Assembly: GCF_963676485.1 (NCBI RefSeq)
Contig: NZ_OY781114.1
Location: 3,240,501 to 3,304,500, forward strand
Reading direction: 5' to 3'
Source of the DNA: an uncultured Cohaesibacter sp.
Lineage (GTDB): Bacteria > Pseudomonadota > Alphaproteobacteria > Rhizobiales > Cohaesibacteraceae
Length of the DNA stretch: 64,000 nt
Shown here: in pieces, positions 62,919 through 64,000 of the stretch
How the letters are laid out: each line of letters opens with the position of its first letter
Numbering within the stretch: position 1 is the stretch's first letter
The notes under the pieces: generated by a model
Database searches by the model: none
Told to the model about the DNA's origin: nothing
What the model saw: only the letters and a program-made list of their open reading frames with translations
Made by a program: the position numbers and the translations under genes

Positions 62919-64000
62919 ATGAGCAAGAGACCACCGATTGTTTTGAACCCAATGGACACAATAGCGGTTTTGCCTCATGGAGCGAAGAAGGGGGAAGATC
63001 CCCTCGCGCTTGGTACTGTGCTTGATGGCAACATCATGCCAGGGCACAAGATTGCCCGCAAGGCACATGAGCTGGGCGAGGCAATCATCAAGTTCGGCCA
63101 GATCATCGGGCGTGCCACGCAACCGATTGCCGCTGGTGAACATGTGCATTCCCACAATTGTGCTTTCTCGGATCATGGCCAGAATTACGAGATTGGCTGC
63201 GATTATGAAGCGGCCAAGGCTGCCGTGCCCAATCTGGAAGCGCGCACCTTCATGGGCTACAAACGCGCCAATGGTACAATCGGCACGCGTAACTATGTCG
63301 CCCTCTGCTCAACGGTGAACTGCTCGTCCACGGTTGTGCATCGCGCCGCTCAGGAGCTGCAGATCGAAGGCGCTTTCGATGATTATGAGAATGTCGACGG
63401 CGTGGCGATCTTCACTCATGAATCTGGCTGCGGCATGAATAACAAGGGTTTGGGCTTCGAGATTCTCGATAAGGTCCTTTGGGGCCATGCAACCCACCCG
63501 AATGTTGGCGTGGCTCTGTTTATCGGTCTTGGCTGCGAAGTGATGCAGATTTCCAAGATGCGCGAGAATTTTGACGATCCGAACCAAAGCCTGATGGACC
63601 GTTTCATTTCCATGACCATTCAGGAAGAAGGGGGCACCCGCAAAACCATCGACGCCGTGAAGGCGAAGGTGCGTGAATTGCTGCCAGAGCTGAACAAGGC
63701 CAAGCGCGAACCTTGCCCGGCGTCTGAGCTCAAGATTGCCCTGCAGTGCGGCGCATCCGACGGCTTCTCGGGCATCACCGCCAACCCGGCTCTTGGTGTG
63801 GCCTCCGATATGCTGGTTGGCCTTGGGGCGACCTCGATCCTGTCGGAAACCTCTGAGATCTATGGCGCCGAGCAGCTTCTTCTGCGTCGTGCCGTGAGCA
63901 AGGAAGTGGGCGACAAACTGGTTTCCCAGATTCATTGGTGGGAAGACTATGTGGAGATGCACAAGGGCAGCCTCGACAATAACCCGAGCCCGGGCAACAA
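62919..64000 (+). CDS. uxaA: Altronate dehydratase-family protein (UxaA), cut by window edge
   Basis: The frame is open from the ATG at 62919 to the right edge, giving 360 of about 500 expected residues. An N-terminal SAF-like segment (about 10-75; IMPGHKIARKAHELGEAI, HVHSHNC) is followed by the catalytic part with GTRNYVALCSTVNCSSTV, HESGCGMNN and GLGCEVMQI, whose Cys residues fit the iron-containing active site of UxaA/GarD-type sugar-acid dehydratases. It would dehydrate altronate or a related hexonate to 2-keto-3-deoxygluconate. An in-frame ATG at 62892 is an alternative start. Confidence 0.88.
   Translation, partial: MSKRPPIVLNPMDTIAVLPHGAKKGEDPLALGTVLDGNIMPGHKIARKAHELGEAIIKFGQIIGRATQPIAAGEHVHSHNCAFSDHGQNYEIGCDYEAAKAAVPNLEARTFMGYKRANGTIGTRNYVALCSTVNCSSTVVHRAAQELQIEGAFDDYENVDGVAIFTHESGCGMNNKGLGFEILDKVLWGHATHPNVGVALFIGLGCEVMQISKMRENFDDPNQSLMDRFISMTIQEEGGTRKTIDAVKAKVRELLPELNKAKREPCPASELKIALQCGASDGFSGITANPALGVASDMLVGLGATSILSETSEIYGAEQLLLRRAVSKEVGDKLVSQIHWWEDYVEMHKGSLDNNPSPGN

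Overview
The window reads as chromosome of a mid-GC alphaproteobacterium, most likely a marine member of the Hyphomicrobiales (Cohaesibacter/Stappia-like). This rests on gene content: three binding-protein transporters of TRAP or Liv type next to sugar-acid enzymes, FCD-type GntR regulators, DUF1206, ExoD, YihY/BrkB and PRC-barrel genes, and a persulfide dioxygenase-like MBL protein. The taxonomic call is an inference; no rRNA or marker gene is present.

Layout. (1) 1-8077 is the right end of a mobile or defence island. It holds a Zorya type I anti-phage system on the minus strand (zorA-zorB-zorC-zorD, joined by 4-nt ATGA overlaps, zorD cut by the window edge before its Walker A motif), an unknown 150-aa gene, and a hipBA toxin-antitoxin pair whose hipA is split by a one-base frameshift. 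The island ends at a 45-nt 3' fragment of tRNA-Val(GAC), which looks like an att remnant. (2) 8187-17140 is an envelope and stress block: Crp/Fnr regulator, lone receiver protein, DUF1206, PAP2 phosphatase, small hydrophilic protein, ExoD, PRC-barrel protein, YihY and MBL hydrolase. (3) 17345-27967 is a sugar cluster. A TRAP transporter is divergent from a DapA-family aldolase/lyase, GntR regulator, cytoplasmic GH78 alpha-L-rhamnosidase, FGGY kinase and fucose/arabinose isomerase-like protein. (4) 28085-36261 is one minus-strand operon for uptake and cleavage of glycerophosphodiesters: binding protein, two permeases, ATPase, tandem-domain GDPD, LacI regulator and inositol-monophosphatase-like enzyme.

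(5) 36598-45191 is a divergent pair of operons around a Liv-type ABC importer: livGFHM plus an aldo/keto reductase-RidA fusion on one side, and a GntR regulator, a TIGR04076 protein, a second aldo/keto reductase and the binding protein on the other. The substrate is unknown; a nitrogen-containing compound giving an enamine or imine is a reasonable guess. (6) 45287-52167 holds a LysR regulator, alpha/beta hydrolase, DcuC carrier, M20 amidohydrolase and an aspartate ammonia-lyase carrying an N-terminal cyclic-nucleotide-binding-like domain. Together these suggest release of an amino acid such as aspartate, its conversion to fumarate, and C4-dicarboxylate exchange. (7) 52877-64000 is a uronate (pectin- or alginate-type) catabolic cluster: GntR, TRAP transporter, Zn-dependent dehydrogenase, KduD-like SDR, CtBP-like dehydrogenase, YhcH-like protein, KduI, Gfo/Idh/MocA oxidoreductase and the start of an altronate dehydratase-like UxaA.

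The most notable items are the Zorya system with its shortened ZorA tail and lengthened ZorB linker, the tRNA-Val att remnant bounding it, the split hipA, the AKR-RidA fusion with its uncharacterised Liv cluster, and the aspartase with a fused sensor-like domain.
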